Shown: one piece after another, positions 42,173 to 51,968 of the stretch
How positions within the stretch are numbered: the stretch's first letter is position 1
How the letters are laid out: the number at the start of each line of letters is the position of its first letter
Origin: Eutreptiella sp. 'Long Island Sound 2002'
Taxonomy: Eukaryota; Euglenozoa; Euglenophyceae; Eutreptiales; Eutreptiaceae
Direction of reading: 5' to 3'
Assembly: GCA_964036045.1 (NCBI GenBank)
Contig: OZ038378.1
Span: forward strand, 185,789,128-185,853,127
DNA: 64,000 nt
The notes under the pieces: generated by a model
The model's database searches: none
Told to the model about the DNA's origin: nothing
What the model saw: the letters and a program-made list of their open reading frames with translations, nothing else
Program-made: the position numbers and the translations under genes

Positions 42173-44030
42173 CTACGGAGCCCGACACGCCGTGCGGACC
42201 ACCACTGATGGCCGGCCCGCTGCCTCCGCCTGGTCACGCAGGAACTGGCGCCGTCGGGGGTGTGCCAGCCGGCCCTGGTTGGCCAGCTCATCTGCACGCT
42301 CATTCCCCGCCACCCCAATATGACTATACACATGGCGCCAGAGGGTGGGGGCTGTTCTTGCATCCACCTCCGCCTGGAGCTGGAGCCATAGGTCTGAGTT
42401 CACAAACGGACGACCCTGCAACCTCCAACGCCGGAGGTGCTTCAAGATACCATCATACACGTACTTACTGTCTGTGACGACCCAGAGTGCCTGTCCCCTC
42501 GGAACTACCCTGAGCGCCGCAATGCACGCGGACAGCTCCGCCCTGTTTACCGTCTGCACCTCCCCCTCCAGGGGCTGCGCCATATTGCGGGGGTCCAGTG
42601 GCCCGAACCAGACCCCATACCCTGCAAATCCCGCACGCGGGGCCTCCAGCCCGAAAGAGCCATCTGTATACACCTCAAGGGTGTGGAGGAAGTCTGGGTC
42701 TTCCGGCCCCTCTGCCGCTGCCCGTGCCCTCTTCCTGCTCACTCTGTCTGCCGCCTGCCGCCGAAAATAGCGGTCCGGTTGTTGCGGGGAGGGGCACGGC
42801 CGTTTTTGACCCGCTACATCGGAACCCTCGCACACTGGGATGTTCCTGTCCGTCAGCCACCCCTGTAAGGCCCCTGCATACATCCGCACCGCCTCGTGAT
42901 CAAGGGACAGGTCTGGCATTGCCAGCCACTTGGAAACCTCAGAGTGCAGCACCCGCAGATAATCATTTACAGTCAGGCGGGCTTTCTAAAAAACCACTTC
43001 ACAGCGGCAGGACCACAAAACCCGCACTGCCTTCCACATCAGAATCCCTGGCGCCCTGGTGAGGGACAGCTGGGGATAATCAGAACACAAACGGCCAATC
43101 GGTACCCTCCCCCCCGAACTCCAGACGGGCGGAAAGGTGCACTGCAGGGCCCGAAGTGGTATGGTGAGCCAGGAACACGCTTTCGTGCAATGATAAATGT
43201 CCTCCAGAGAGGAATCAAAAGGGCACCTGTCTGAAACAGAGGGCCAGATCGCCCGGAGGCGGGCCCCCACCGACAGTTTCTTCCAAAGGCAGGTATGAAT
43301 GAAATCTAGGTCCTGCGGAGGGAGGGCCGGGCGGCGAAACGCCTGCCACACCTCTTTGGTCTGTCGCCTGTCGGCACGGCGCTGGGTCGCCAGTGCCGCC
43401 GAAATCGGAGTGAACCGTAGCCCCTAGTCCATGGGGAGGGGGGGGATAACCCCTTGCACCGAATGATGCCCCTCCCAAGCGGGGATCAACTTACGCACCA
43501 GAGCAAGCAGGGCTTGGTATTGGTGCGGCTGTAACTTCCTACTCCCCTGCCAGTCCCGGGAGACTGTAGCAACCCAGGCACTGGTGTCCACGACGTCAGA
43601 GAGGCGTAAGATCCCCCTGCGTATCAAAAACTTACAGGTAATGGACTTTTCTGAGACCGTCAGCAGGCGGCTATTCCACAGGGGGGCCGCTGCCAGTTCC
43701 TGCCACTCCAGCCCCAGGCCCTTCTGGGCAGCGTTCAGCGAGGACAGTGCCTTCACCGACCACGCCAGCCACGGCGCGTTGCGAATGCAACACGGTGACA
43801 GCTGCAATAGGGCTAACTGAGAGGGGGTATGCACTATGCCTTTACGCTCCAACCAGCTGGAGAAGATGGTATAGGCGCCAGGCCCATCCCGGGAGCTCTG
43901 CGAGCGCTGGTGAAGGTTGCTGCATGTGTCGTCCAGAGGTACACCTCCGGCGACCACAGACCAATCCCTCCCTCAGATGGACTGAGATGCAGGCACGTTC
44001 AGGGCACCTTCCAATTTTGGGTAAGCAATC
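42173..44030 (-). pseudogene. LINE (non-LTR retrotransposon) 3' half: post-RT region and C-terminal RNase H
   Basis: Near 43980 one frame reads EGGIGLWSPEVYLW, the G-G-(I/L)-G-L block typical just after LINE reverse transcriptase. After a shift a single frame continues to 42173: ITCKFLIRRGILRLSDVVDT, then a zinc-binding-like W...CPFDSSLEDIYHCTKACSWL region, then RNase H (EVYTDGSFGL, AGYGVWFGPLD, VNRAELSACIAAL, VVTDSKYVYDGI, YSHIGVAGNERADELANQG). All RNase H catalytic residues are present. TAG stops at 43426-43424 and 42988-42986 and the shift show it is dead. It is 5'-truncated at a TA tract (44037), so the endonuclease and reverse transcriptase are missing. Confidence 0.85.
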
Positions 44031-44034
44031 AGAG

Positions 44035-44036
<2 letters not shown>

Positions 44037-44100
<64 letters not shown>

Positions 44101-44101
44101 C
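44037..44101 (+). repeat. TA dinucleotide repeat
   Basis: Two TA tracts split by one AA, at the 5' truncation point of the LINE. Confidence 0.95.
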
Positions 44102-44189
44102 ATTTTTTTTATTTCTATTTTTTTTCGATGTCTTGCAGGATTTTGTGATGGATCCCCCCGGCGACCAGGCGCCGCGGGGGGTATAGTGA

Positions 44190-46480
44190 AACCTTGGCCG
44201 GGGGGCAGCCGGGGCCCACCCGGGCCGCGCCCCCCGCGGCATTTGGAGTGACTGCCCGCGGCGGCGGCTCCTGCGGTGGCTGTGGCAGCGCGGGCGGCCA
44301 CAGCGGGGTGCCAACCAGCCCGACGACGCCGCCGATAGCGGCCAGGTGCGTGCCTGCGACATGCGTGCAACTTGCCTACACAGTGTCCCGCGTAGTGTCC
44401 TGCGGTAGTGTCCGAGAGGGAAAAGGGCAGGGGAGAGAGGGGGAGGCAGGGCGGGCGTAGAGGGACAAAGGCCGCAGGCGGGTGCAGTGCGACGTGCGTG
44501 CCACAAGCCCAGGGACCAGGGCACCAGGGGGCGGCAAGGTGAAGAGGGAGTGGGAGGGATGCCTCGCGTATTGCTCCGCGAAGTGTATGCCGGGGGGGTA
44601 AAGGGGAGGACGGGGACAGGGAGACAGAGGGCCAGGGACCAAGGGGCCTGGGAAGGGGGGCAAGGGAGGACGAGGGAGGGCGAGCAGACAAGGGGCAGGA
44701 CAGGGCCAGGGGGCCGGGGCAGAGAGAGGGGGCAGAGAGGGAGCGCTGCCTCGCGAATTGCTCCGCATTGTGCTCGCGCTGGCCAGAGGGCAGAGGGACA
44801 GCGATGGCAGGGCAGGGAAGGGGGCGTGCCACGGCGGCATGAAAGAGCGAACGTGAGGCAGGAGCAAAAAGGTGCCCCACAACCGAGCGAGCGCCCGCAG
44901 TGCGCGGGGGCGCTGGACAAGGCGGGGCGCCGCGGCGTGCTGCAGCAAGGCAGTCCACCCCCAAAGGTGCAGTGTCCTGCGTAGTGTCATGCAACAAGGG
45001 CCGGCAAGGACGAGGGAAGAGGGCATGAACAGGGCGAAAGAGGTAGGACACTTAGGAGGCGAGCGCAGGCCGGACAGCCGGGGCAGAGAACCTGGCCGGG
45101 GGGCAGCCGGGGCCAACCAGGGCCGCGCCCCCCGCGGCATTTGGAGTGGCTGCCCGCGGCGGCGGCTCCTGCGGGGACTGTGGCAGTAGCGGGCGGCCGC
45201 AGCGTGGTGCCAACCAGCCAGACGGCGCCGACGATGGAGGCCAGGTGCGTGCCTGCGACATGCGTGCGACTTGCCTACACAGTGTCCTGCATAGTGACAG
45301 AGGGGGCAAAGGGCAGGGGGGGGAGGGGGGGGCAGGGCGGGCAAAGAGGGAAAAAGGCCACAGGCGGATGCAGTGCGACGTGCGTGCCACTTGCCCAGGG
45401 ACCAGGGCACCAGAGGGCAGAAAGGTGAAGGGAGAGAGGGAGGGATGCCACGCGTATTGCTCCGCAAAGTGTATGCCGGGGAGGTAAAGGGAAGACGGAG
45501 ACAGGGAGACAAAGGGCCAGGGACACAGGGGCCTGGGAAGGGGGGGCAAGGGAGGACGCGGGAGAACGGGCACACAAGGGGCAGGGCTGGGCCAGGGAGC
45601 GGGAGCAGAGGGGGGGAGCAGGGAGGGAGGGTTGCCTCGCAAATTGCTCCGCACCGTGCTCGCGCTGGCCAGAGGGCGGAGGTAAGGAAGAGGAGGCGAG
45701 AGAACAGAAGCATGCTAAACACGGACCTTATGCACGGCTAGTGTGAGCGGACCAGGGGCAAGAACGACGAGGGTGCCCCGCGACCGAGCTGACCGCCTGC
45801 GGCGAGCGGGGGCCCTGGACGTGCCGCGGCCGCTAGGCAGCCTGCCCCCGGAGGTATCGTGTGCGGTACAAAGTGCGTGCCACGTACCAGGAGCTCAGGA
45901 CACCAGGGGGCAGCAAGGGAGAGAGGGAGTGGGAGGGTTGCCTTGCGCTTTGCTCTGCACGGTGCACGCCGAGGGGATAGAGGGAGGAGGGGACAGAGAG
46001 ACAGGAGGCTGGAGAGACCTGCAACCAGGGACGAGGGCAGGGCAAGGTGAGAGAGGGCGAGCAGACAGGGGGCAGGACAGGGCCAGGGGGCCGGGGCAAA
46101 GAGGGGGCAGAGAGGGAGCGCTGCCTCGCGAATTGCCCCGCACTGTGCTCGCGCCAGCCGGAGGGCAGAGGGTCAGAGATGGCAGGGCAGAGAAGGGGGC
46201 AACAAGGTGCCCCACAACCGAGCGAGCCGCCCGCAGGTGCGCGGGGGCATCGGGCAAGGCGGGGTGCCGGGGCGTGCTGCCACAAGGCAGCCCGCCCCCA
46301 AAGGTGCAGTGTGCTGTGTGCCTGCGTAGTGTCATGCATCGAGGGCCGGCAAGGACGAGGGAAGAGGGCACGGGCAGGGCGAAAGAGGTAGGACACTTAG
46401 GAGGTGAGCGAAGGCCGGACAGCCGGAGCAGAGAGAGGGAGCGACGAGGGAGACAGGGGCTATGCTCAGCGCCAAGCGAG
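44190..46480 (+). repeat. GC-rich, purine-skewed tandem array with long (about 0.5-0.9 kb) units
   Basis: GGCCGGGGGGCAGCCGGGGC (44197, 45096), CTTGCCTACACAGTGTCC (44370, 45271), AATTGCTCCGCA (44756, 45641; CCCCGCA at 46131) and CAAAGGTGCAGTGT (44957, 46300) recur in order, giving two units near 0.9 kb and a shorter third. The plus strand is rich in GGGAGAG, so long open frames appear in several frames on both strands. I regard these as spurious. Confidence 0.75.
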
Positions 46481-46554
46481 CACAGAGGGCGAGGGAGGGA
46501 GCAGAGGGAAGGCCCAAAGGAGAGAACCCCCCCCCCCCCGCTGCAGCCAAGTGC

Positions 46555-47480
46555 CTCACCCCGTGCTTGCGTCGTGCTTGCGTCGTGCCTGCGACATGCG
46601 TGCAACGAAGGGACGACGACAAGGGCGCCCCCCCCCCCACACACCTCCGCCCCCCCGGGGGTGCGCACGCAGGGTAGGAGGGGCGACGACGGGTGAAACA
46701 CGGCAAACCCCCCCCCCCCTGCAGAGGGACAAGTGCCGCGCCTCGTGCCTGCGCCATGCTTGCGTCGTGCCTGCGACGTGCGTGTTGCGGAGGGAAGAAG
46801 ACAAGGGCGCCCCCCCCCCCCCCCCCACCCACACCACCTCCGCCCCCCCAAGGGTGGGGGATGCAGGTAGGGGGGGGCAAAAAGCGCCCCCCCCCCCCCC
46901 CCCGAGGACAAAGCGGCAGGGTGGGGAGGCAGCGGCGAGAGGGTGCGGGACGGACCACACGACCGTGCCCGTAGAGAGCACGCGCCGTGCAAGCCCCAGC
47001 GGGGGGACCACCAGGGGTGCGAACGCAGGGTAGGAAGGGCGACGACGGGAGCCACAAGGCATGCCCCCCCCCCCCCCTGCAGAGGGACAGGTGCCGCGCC
47101 TCGTGCCTGCGCCGTGCTTGCGTCGTGCCTGCAACATGCGTGCAACGAAGGGATGACGACAAGGCTTCCCCCCCCCCCACACACCTCCGCCCCCCCAAGG
47201 GTGGGGGATGAAGGTAGGGAGGGGCGGACAGCGCCCCCCCCCCCCCCCCGAGGACAAAGCGGCAGGGTGGGGAGGCAGCGGAGAGAGGGTGCGGGACGGA
47301 CCACACGACCGTGCCCGTAGGAAGCACGCGCCGTGCAAGCCCCAGCGGGGGGGCGAACGCAGGGTAGGAAGGGCGACGTCGGGAGCCACACGGCAAGCCC
47401 CCCCCCCCCCCCTGCAGAGGGACAAGTGCCGCGCCTCGTGCCTGCGCCGTGCTTGCGACGTGCTTACGCCAGAGGACGGA
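46555..47480 (+). repeat. Tandem array of about 350-bp units with C runs
   Basis: CTGCAGAGGGACAAGTGCCG or a near match starts at about 46719, 47079 and 47413. CGAGGACAAAGCGGCAGGGT starts at about 46903 and 47251. Each unit carries one or two C runs of 10-18 and repeated GTGCCTGCG-CATGCTTGCG strings. Open frames over the array are by-products. Confidence 0.75.
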
Positions 47481-47489
47481 CAGCGAGGA

Positions 47490-48770
47490 CGCCCCCCCCC
47501 CACCCCCCTTCTCCTCCACCCATCCAGGAAAGGGGCGAGGACAGCGAGGAGACAGCGAGGGGACATGGGGGGGGGGGGGCAGAGGACAGACCGAAACGCC
47601 GGGGGGAGAGACGAGTGGCGTTGGCGGACCTTCATGAGAAGAAGGAGAAGACCGACACTGCATCATGCGGTGAAGGGTAAACGGGTGACTGTCTTGGGCC
47701 CCGTAAAGCAACCAGAGATGGACTTTATGTCACACAGGGGGATCACCCACGCGTGACGTGGGCCTTCGTGCACACGGAGGGACAACACGAGCTGTTGTAT
47801 CAATAGCAGCCGAGCCACCACCACCAAGGGAGCAGCGGGACTAGACATAGCTGCGGCGCTGGGCGTGGTGCCAGCGGCTATGGAGGACAGTCCACGCAGA
47901 AGGCGGAACTATGCTCCCCCTGCACAATCCGTGGGGAAGAGCTCCCGGGCCTGGGCAGTCTCTGGATGTGTTGCGGGGATGCCAGGTCCGGTCGAGCACA
48001 GGCGCTCATCCGACGGCCCGCAGCGGTGTTGGGGATGGTTCCCGATGGTGTCCGGGAGCCGGACGTCGCTGTGATCAGTTGAGCGACCTGGTTGCTGGGG
48101 TCCTCCTGACAAGGCTAAGCAGATCCTAGTGGTGAGTGCCATACTTCGCTTGAGCGAACCGGCGGGGGGTAATCGCCGAGACCACCACTGGGGGCCTGCA
48201 GCGCGGGCGCCACACCACGGGCTGGGGTCTGAGCGAAGGTTAATGCCGTATGGATCCTTAATGTCTTGACCACCACAACCCGCCGCCATGGAGAAACAGA
48301 AATGGTGGGGTCAAGACAGCGGCGAGTACGCAACTGACTGTGGATTACGTGGGGTCACGGGTACTGGACGTCTCCACGGTGGCGGGGGTACGCGAACAAC
48401 GGAGAGTCCGCTCTTGCTTCGCCGCATGCGTGCTGCTTTGTGCCTTGGTTGCCGCTTTGCGCCGGACGGAGAAGCCTTTGCTTTCTGCTTGTTGCGATGC
48501 TGCTGCATTGCTGTGCCTTGCCCCCTTACCCCCGGCGAACAAACGGGCCAGCGTCCGTCGCCGTTGCTAATGCTAACGCTTTGCAGTCGCCACTGCCCCC
48601 AAAGCCTGGTTGACCGGTATCCCCGGTCCTCTGGGTCCTCCGTCATGCTGTGGGCCACCTCACGCAGCCCTGGGACCCACGGGATCGAGCGAGGCAGGAA
48701 CCACCTGGTCGGCGCGAGATGCCCGGTAACTCCAGTAGACGGCATGATAAGTGGTTATGACTATGACTAT
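47490..48770. other. No confident gene; possible retroelement 3' end
   Basis: An ATG in a good context (gccgccATGG, 48288) starts a 190-codon plus-strand frame that ends in TA-repeat-coded Tyr-Ile, and a second frame is open beside it. The stretch ends GTTATGACTATGACTATGACTA, then TA; short TGACTA tails like this end some non-LTR elements. Confidence 0.3.

Positions 48771-48775
<5 letters not shown>

Positions 48776-48859
<84 letters not shown>
48776..48859 (+). repeat. Long TA dinucleotide repeat (about 41 units)
   Basis: Uninterrupted TA for about 83 bases, immediately 5' of element copy 2. Confidence 0.95.
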
Positions 48860-48863
<4 letters not shown>

Positions 48864-49882
48864 CTACACCCCTCTCCCCTTAAATTTAGCTAACAACAAC
48901 AACAACAACAACAACAACACGTCACCATTCCGTTTTGGCCACTGCACCTTCCCATCGCCTCGGGCTTGACTCTACTTTAGCCATCCTAGAGCCTAGGTGG
49001 TGGCCTTGCCAAATCCAAGTTTTGAGCCAAAAACTCACCGGTGGCGGCCCGGGGCGGTGACGCCAAGGCGGGAGGTGCCCTCTCAAATCTGCGCAGTTTT
49101 GGGCCAAAAACAGCCATTTTTCGCCCAAAACGGCCCTAGTAAGGGCTCAAAACAGCCAAACGAAGGCAAACGGATGCTACACTCCACGTGCGGCTTGCCT
49201 TTCCCGTGACCAAGGGACCTTTGGTGCCCTCTAACTCCACGATATTTCCGAGAAACGGCCCAAAAACGCGCCAAAAAGCCCCTAAATCCGCGCAATGTGC
49301 ACCAGCACCCCGAAACCAAGAACGGGCCGTATCTTGGGCTACGTGGCTGAAAAACGAATTCCGAGGGCACCTAGTCCACCCGCAACCCCCCACTTTTTAT
49401 GGTTTCCAAGCCTCAGAATCGCCCAACGAGACACGTAGACCCCCGTACTAGTGGTCACTTGGTGCAGCCGGAGGGCCGGCTAGCCCACGCACAGTGGGGG
49501 CCAACGGTGGGTCCACCAGGGTCCCCGGGGCGAAAAAAATCATTTTTTCCAAAGTTGTTCCTAGACCACTTGGGATGCTCAAACAAGTGTTTTTCGGCCG
49601 TTTTGAGCCCGTGGTGGCGCGTTTTGGGCCATGGAAAATCCCAAAATGCCTTGAAAATGGGCCATTTTGGGACCAAAAATGGGTCAAAAATGGTTCAAAA
49701 ACGCGTTTTCCCAAAAGTGATCCCGGACCATTTGGGATGCTCAAACAAGTGTTTTTAGCCCGTTTTGAGCCCGTTTTGACCGAGTTGAGCCCCTTCCACC
49801 ACATGTATGCACCACTTTGTGCCCTTCGCACGTACCTTAGAGCCGTGTGGTGGAGCCACCTAGAGTTGGGAGAGGGGTGTAG
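48864..49882 (+). mobile_element. Terminal-inverted-repeat element, copy 2
   Basis: Same 5' end (CTACACCCCTCTCCCC, then TTAAATTTAGCTAACAAC) and 3' end (GGGAGAGGGGTGTAG) as copy 1, and collinear inside, but with fewer subrepeats (1019 bp). It is flanked by TA tracts on both sides. Confidence 0.75.
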
Positions 49883-49889
49883 ATTGGAG

Positions 49890-49952
49890 GATATATATAT
49901 ATATATATATATATATATTCCTCTCATAAGATAATAATAATAATAATAATAA
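49890..49952 (+). repeat. TA and AAT microsatellites between inverted element copies
   Basis: About 14 TA units, then seven AAT units. They form the spacer of a large palindrome made by element copies 2 and 3. Confidence 0.95.
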
Positions 49953-49962
49953 TTCCTCTAAT

Positions 49963-50740
49963 CTACACCCCTCTCCCCAACTCTAGGTGGCTCCACCATA
50001 CGGCTCTAAGGTACGTGCGAAGGGTACAACTTGGTGCATACATGTGGCGGAAGGGGGTAAACTGGGTCAAAACGGGCTCAAAATGGGCTCATTTCACTTG
50101 TTTGTGCATCCGCAATGGTCCAGGATCACTTTGGAAAAATGTGTTTTTGACCCATTTTGGACCCATTTTTGGTCCCAAAACGGCCCCTTTTCAAGGCATT
50201 TTGGGATTTTCCTTGGGCCAAAACGCGTCACCACGGGCTCAAAACGGGCCAAAAACACTTGTTTGAGCATCCCGAATGGTCTCCGATCACTTTAGGAAAA
50301 ATGCGTTTTTGACCCATTTTTGACCCATATTTGGTCCCAAAACGGCCGCTTTTCAAGGCATTTTGGGATTTTCCATGGGCCAAAACGCGTCACCACGGGC
50401 TCAAAATGGGCTAAAAACACTTGTTTGAGCATCCTGAATGGTCCACCATCTCTTTTGGAAAAACATGTTTTTGACCCATTTTTGACCCATTTTTGGTCCT
50501 AAAATGGCCCACCGTTGGCCCCCACCGTGCGCGGCCCGGGCTGCCCTATGGGTCCACCAAGTGACCACTAGTACGGGGATCTAGGCGTCTCGTTGGGCGA
50601 TTCTGAGGCTTGGAAACCACAAAAAGTGGGGGGTTGAGGGTGGACTAGGTGCCCTCGGAATTCTGATTTGAGCCACGTAGCCCAAGATGCCGCCCGTTCT
50701 TGGTTTTGGGGCTGTTAGACACAAACTGCACACATATGTT
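49963..50740 (-). mobile_element. Terminal-inverted-repeat element, copy 3, inverted and truncated
   Basis: Reads as the reverse complement of copies 1 and 2, beginning CTACACCCCTCTCCCC AACTCTAGGTGGCTCCACC. It has three subrepeats (CACTTGTTTG(A/T)GCAT at 50095, 50258 and 50421) and ends near CACAAACTGCACACA, so the 5' 0.4 kb of the element is absent. Confidence 0.75.
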
Positions 50741-50865
50741 CTTTTTTTGAGTGTCCATGCGTCCATGCGAGTGTCTATTTGTTTTTATTGGCAGCGCGAG
50801 TGTACCCAAAAAAAAGTCAATTGCTATTTTCGCTTCATTCCCTGGTTATTTAGCCCTTTTGGCCC

Positions 50866-50965
50866 AACCGGCCCACTTGTGGGCCAATTCTGATTTTGTC
50901 CCCCGCTCTAAAGCGTTGGGGACCCCCTGGACGGTAGGTGTGATGTAGCCAATCCGCCGAAAAAA
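50866..50965 (-). repeat. Inverted single copy of the 85-bp unit
   Basis: GATTTTGTCCCCCGCTCTAA through GATGTAGCC is the complement of the unit at 38861-39120. Confidence 0.8.
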
Positions 50966-50969
50966 TGCG

Positions 50970-51968
50970 AACCTGTCATGGGCAAACAACCATGCAACGA
51001 GGGGCAGCATGAGCCTTGTGTTCAGGAAAATTCAACCACCGCCCGGCACTTGGAGAGGTTGGCGATCGGTGTCCTCGCTCCCTCAAGTGTTCTTGGGGCA
51101 GGGAAGTGCTCAGCATGCCCCAATACCTCCCATCCACCAGGACACCCCCAACTAGTCTAGCACTCTGTGGAGCACTGCCTGTGCCCTTCTGGGTCAGTCA
51201 AGGAGTGCCACAGACGCACATCCAGGCAGCACCCGTGCACTCCTCAGGGGTTTTGTCGTGGGCCAGAGGGATCCTCAGGTCACCTGACCCACAGACACCC
51301 AGCATTAGTGTAGGGCTCCCCGGCCCCGTCGCTGGGGCTTCCAGAACTGGGCACACACGACCCCCCACACAGCAGCACATGACTTCCCCCCCAGCAGCCC
51401 GCAGGACAGCACCCGCCACGACAGACACTGGACCAGGCACCTAAGGCAAGACCTGCTGCGCCCCCCCCCCCCCCCCTTAAGCGCGCCGAAAACACAGACA
51501 GGCCAGCGCCTTGGTGGGGTTCGGGGATCGTTAACAGTCTGGCGGCTGTGACACCAGACAACCAGAGGCAGCGGCCCGGTCCTGCCAGCAAGGGAAGGAC
51601 ACACAGGCTGTGGGACCTTCGCCTTCAGCAAAAGCCGAGACCCAAACCAACTTGGTGGAGCAGCAGTTCACGGTGTTTAGTGATGGTCTGGTCGATTGAG
51701 CCCTTGCCAGACCCCCCTGGCAGTTATGAGGCTTCCAGCCCCGCCCCCTCGTGCACGCAATTGAAAGTCCGACTCACCCCTGCATGCAGTGTCAGAAATC
51801 CATTAATGATGCTCAGTGCACTCTGCTGGCGCATAGTGCTCCCCAAGCTGCACTAAATCGCTCCAACACTGAACTGCGCAGCACCAGCGGCAGCACCAGC
51901 ACCAGCACCAGCACCAGCACCAGCACCAGCACTTCAGCTTCAGCTTCAGGTGGAGTCATCACTAAGCG
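50970..51968. other. No gene seen; AGCACC repeat near the end
   Basis: Includes a C run (51458-51477) and an AGCACC/CAGCACC hexamer repeat (51888-51938). Frames are open on both strands without domain support. It would be downstream of the membrane-protein locus ending at 51969. Confidence 0.4.

Noticed and set aside
17430-43426. In-frame TAG codons in retroelement frames (17.43, 26.17, 42.99 and 43.42 kb), suggesting TAG might be a sense codon
   Set aside because: The same copies also carry TGA stops or frameshifts, and at 17.43 kb TAG stands where related copies have Trp (TGG). Ordinary decay explains all cases; host exons here show no in-frame TAG.
43747-44148. Tyr-Ile-rich frames on both strands
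   Set aside because: They are the translated TA microsatellite at 44037-44101 fused to LINE antisense sequence.
45895-47711. Very long open frames (up to about 500 codons) on the minus strand and about 317 codons on the plus strand
   Set aside because: They overlie tandem GC-rich arrays, several frames are open at once on both strands, and the residues are dominated by Pro, Arg, Ala, Cys and Gly from repeat units. No domain or splice support.
48288-48860. A 190-codon frame starting at an ATG in good context
   Set aside because: It ends in TA-repeat-coded Tyr-Ile, lacks a domain, and competes with another open frame. Kept only as a note on a possible retroelement end.
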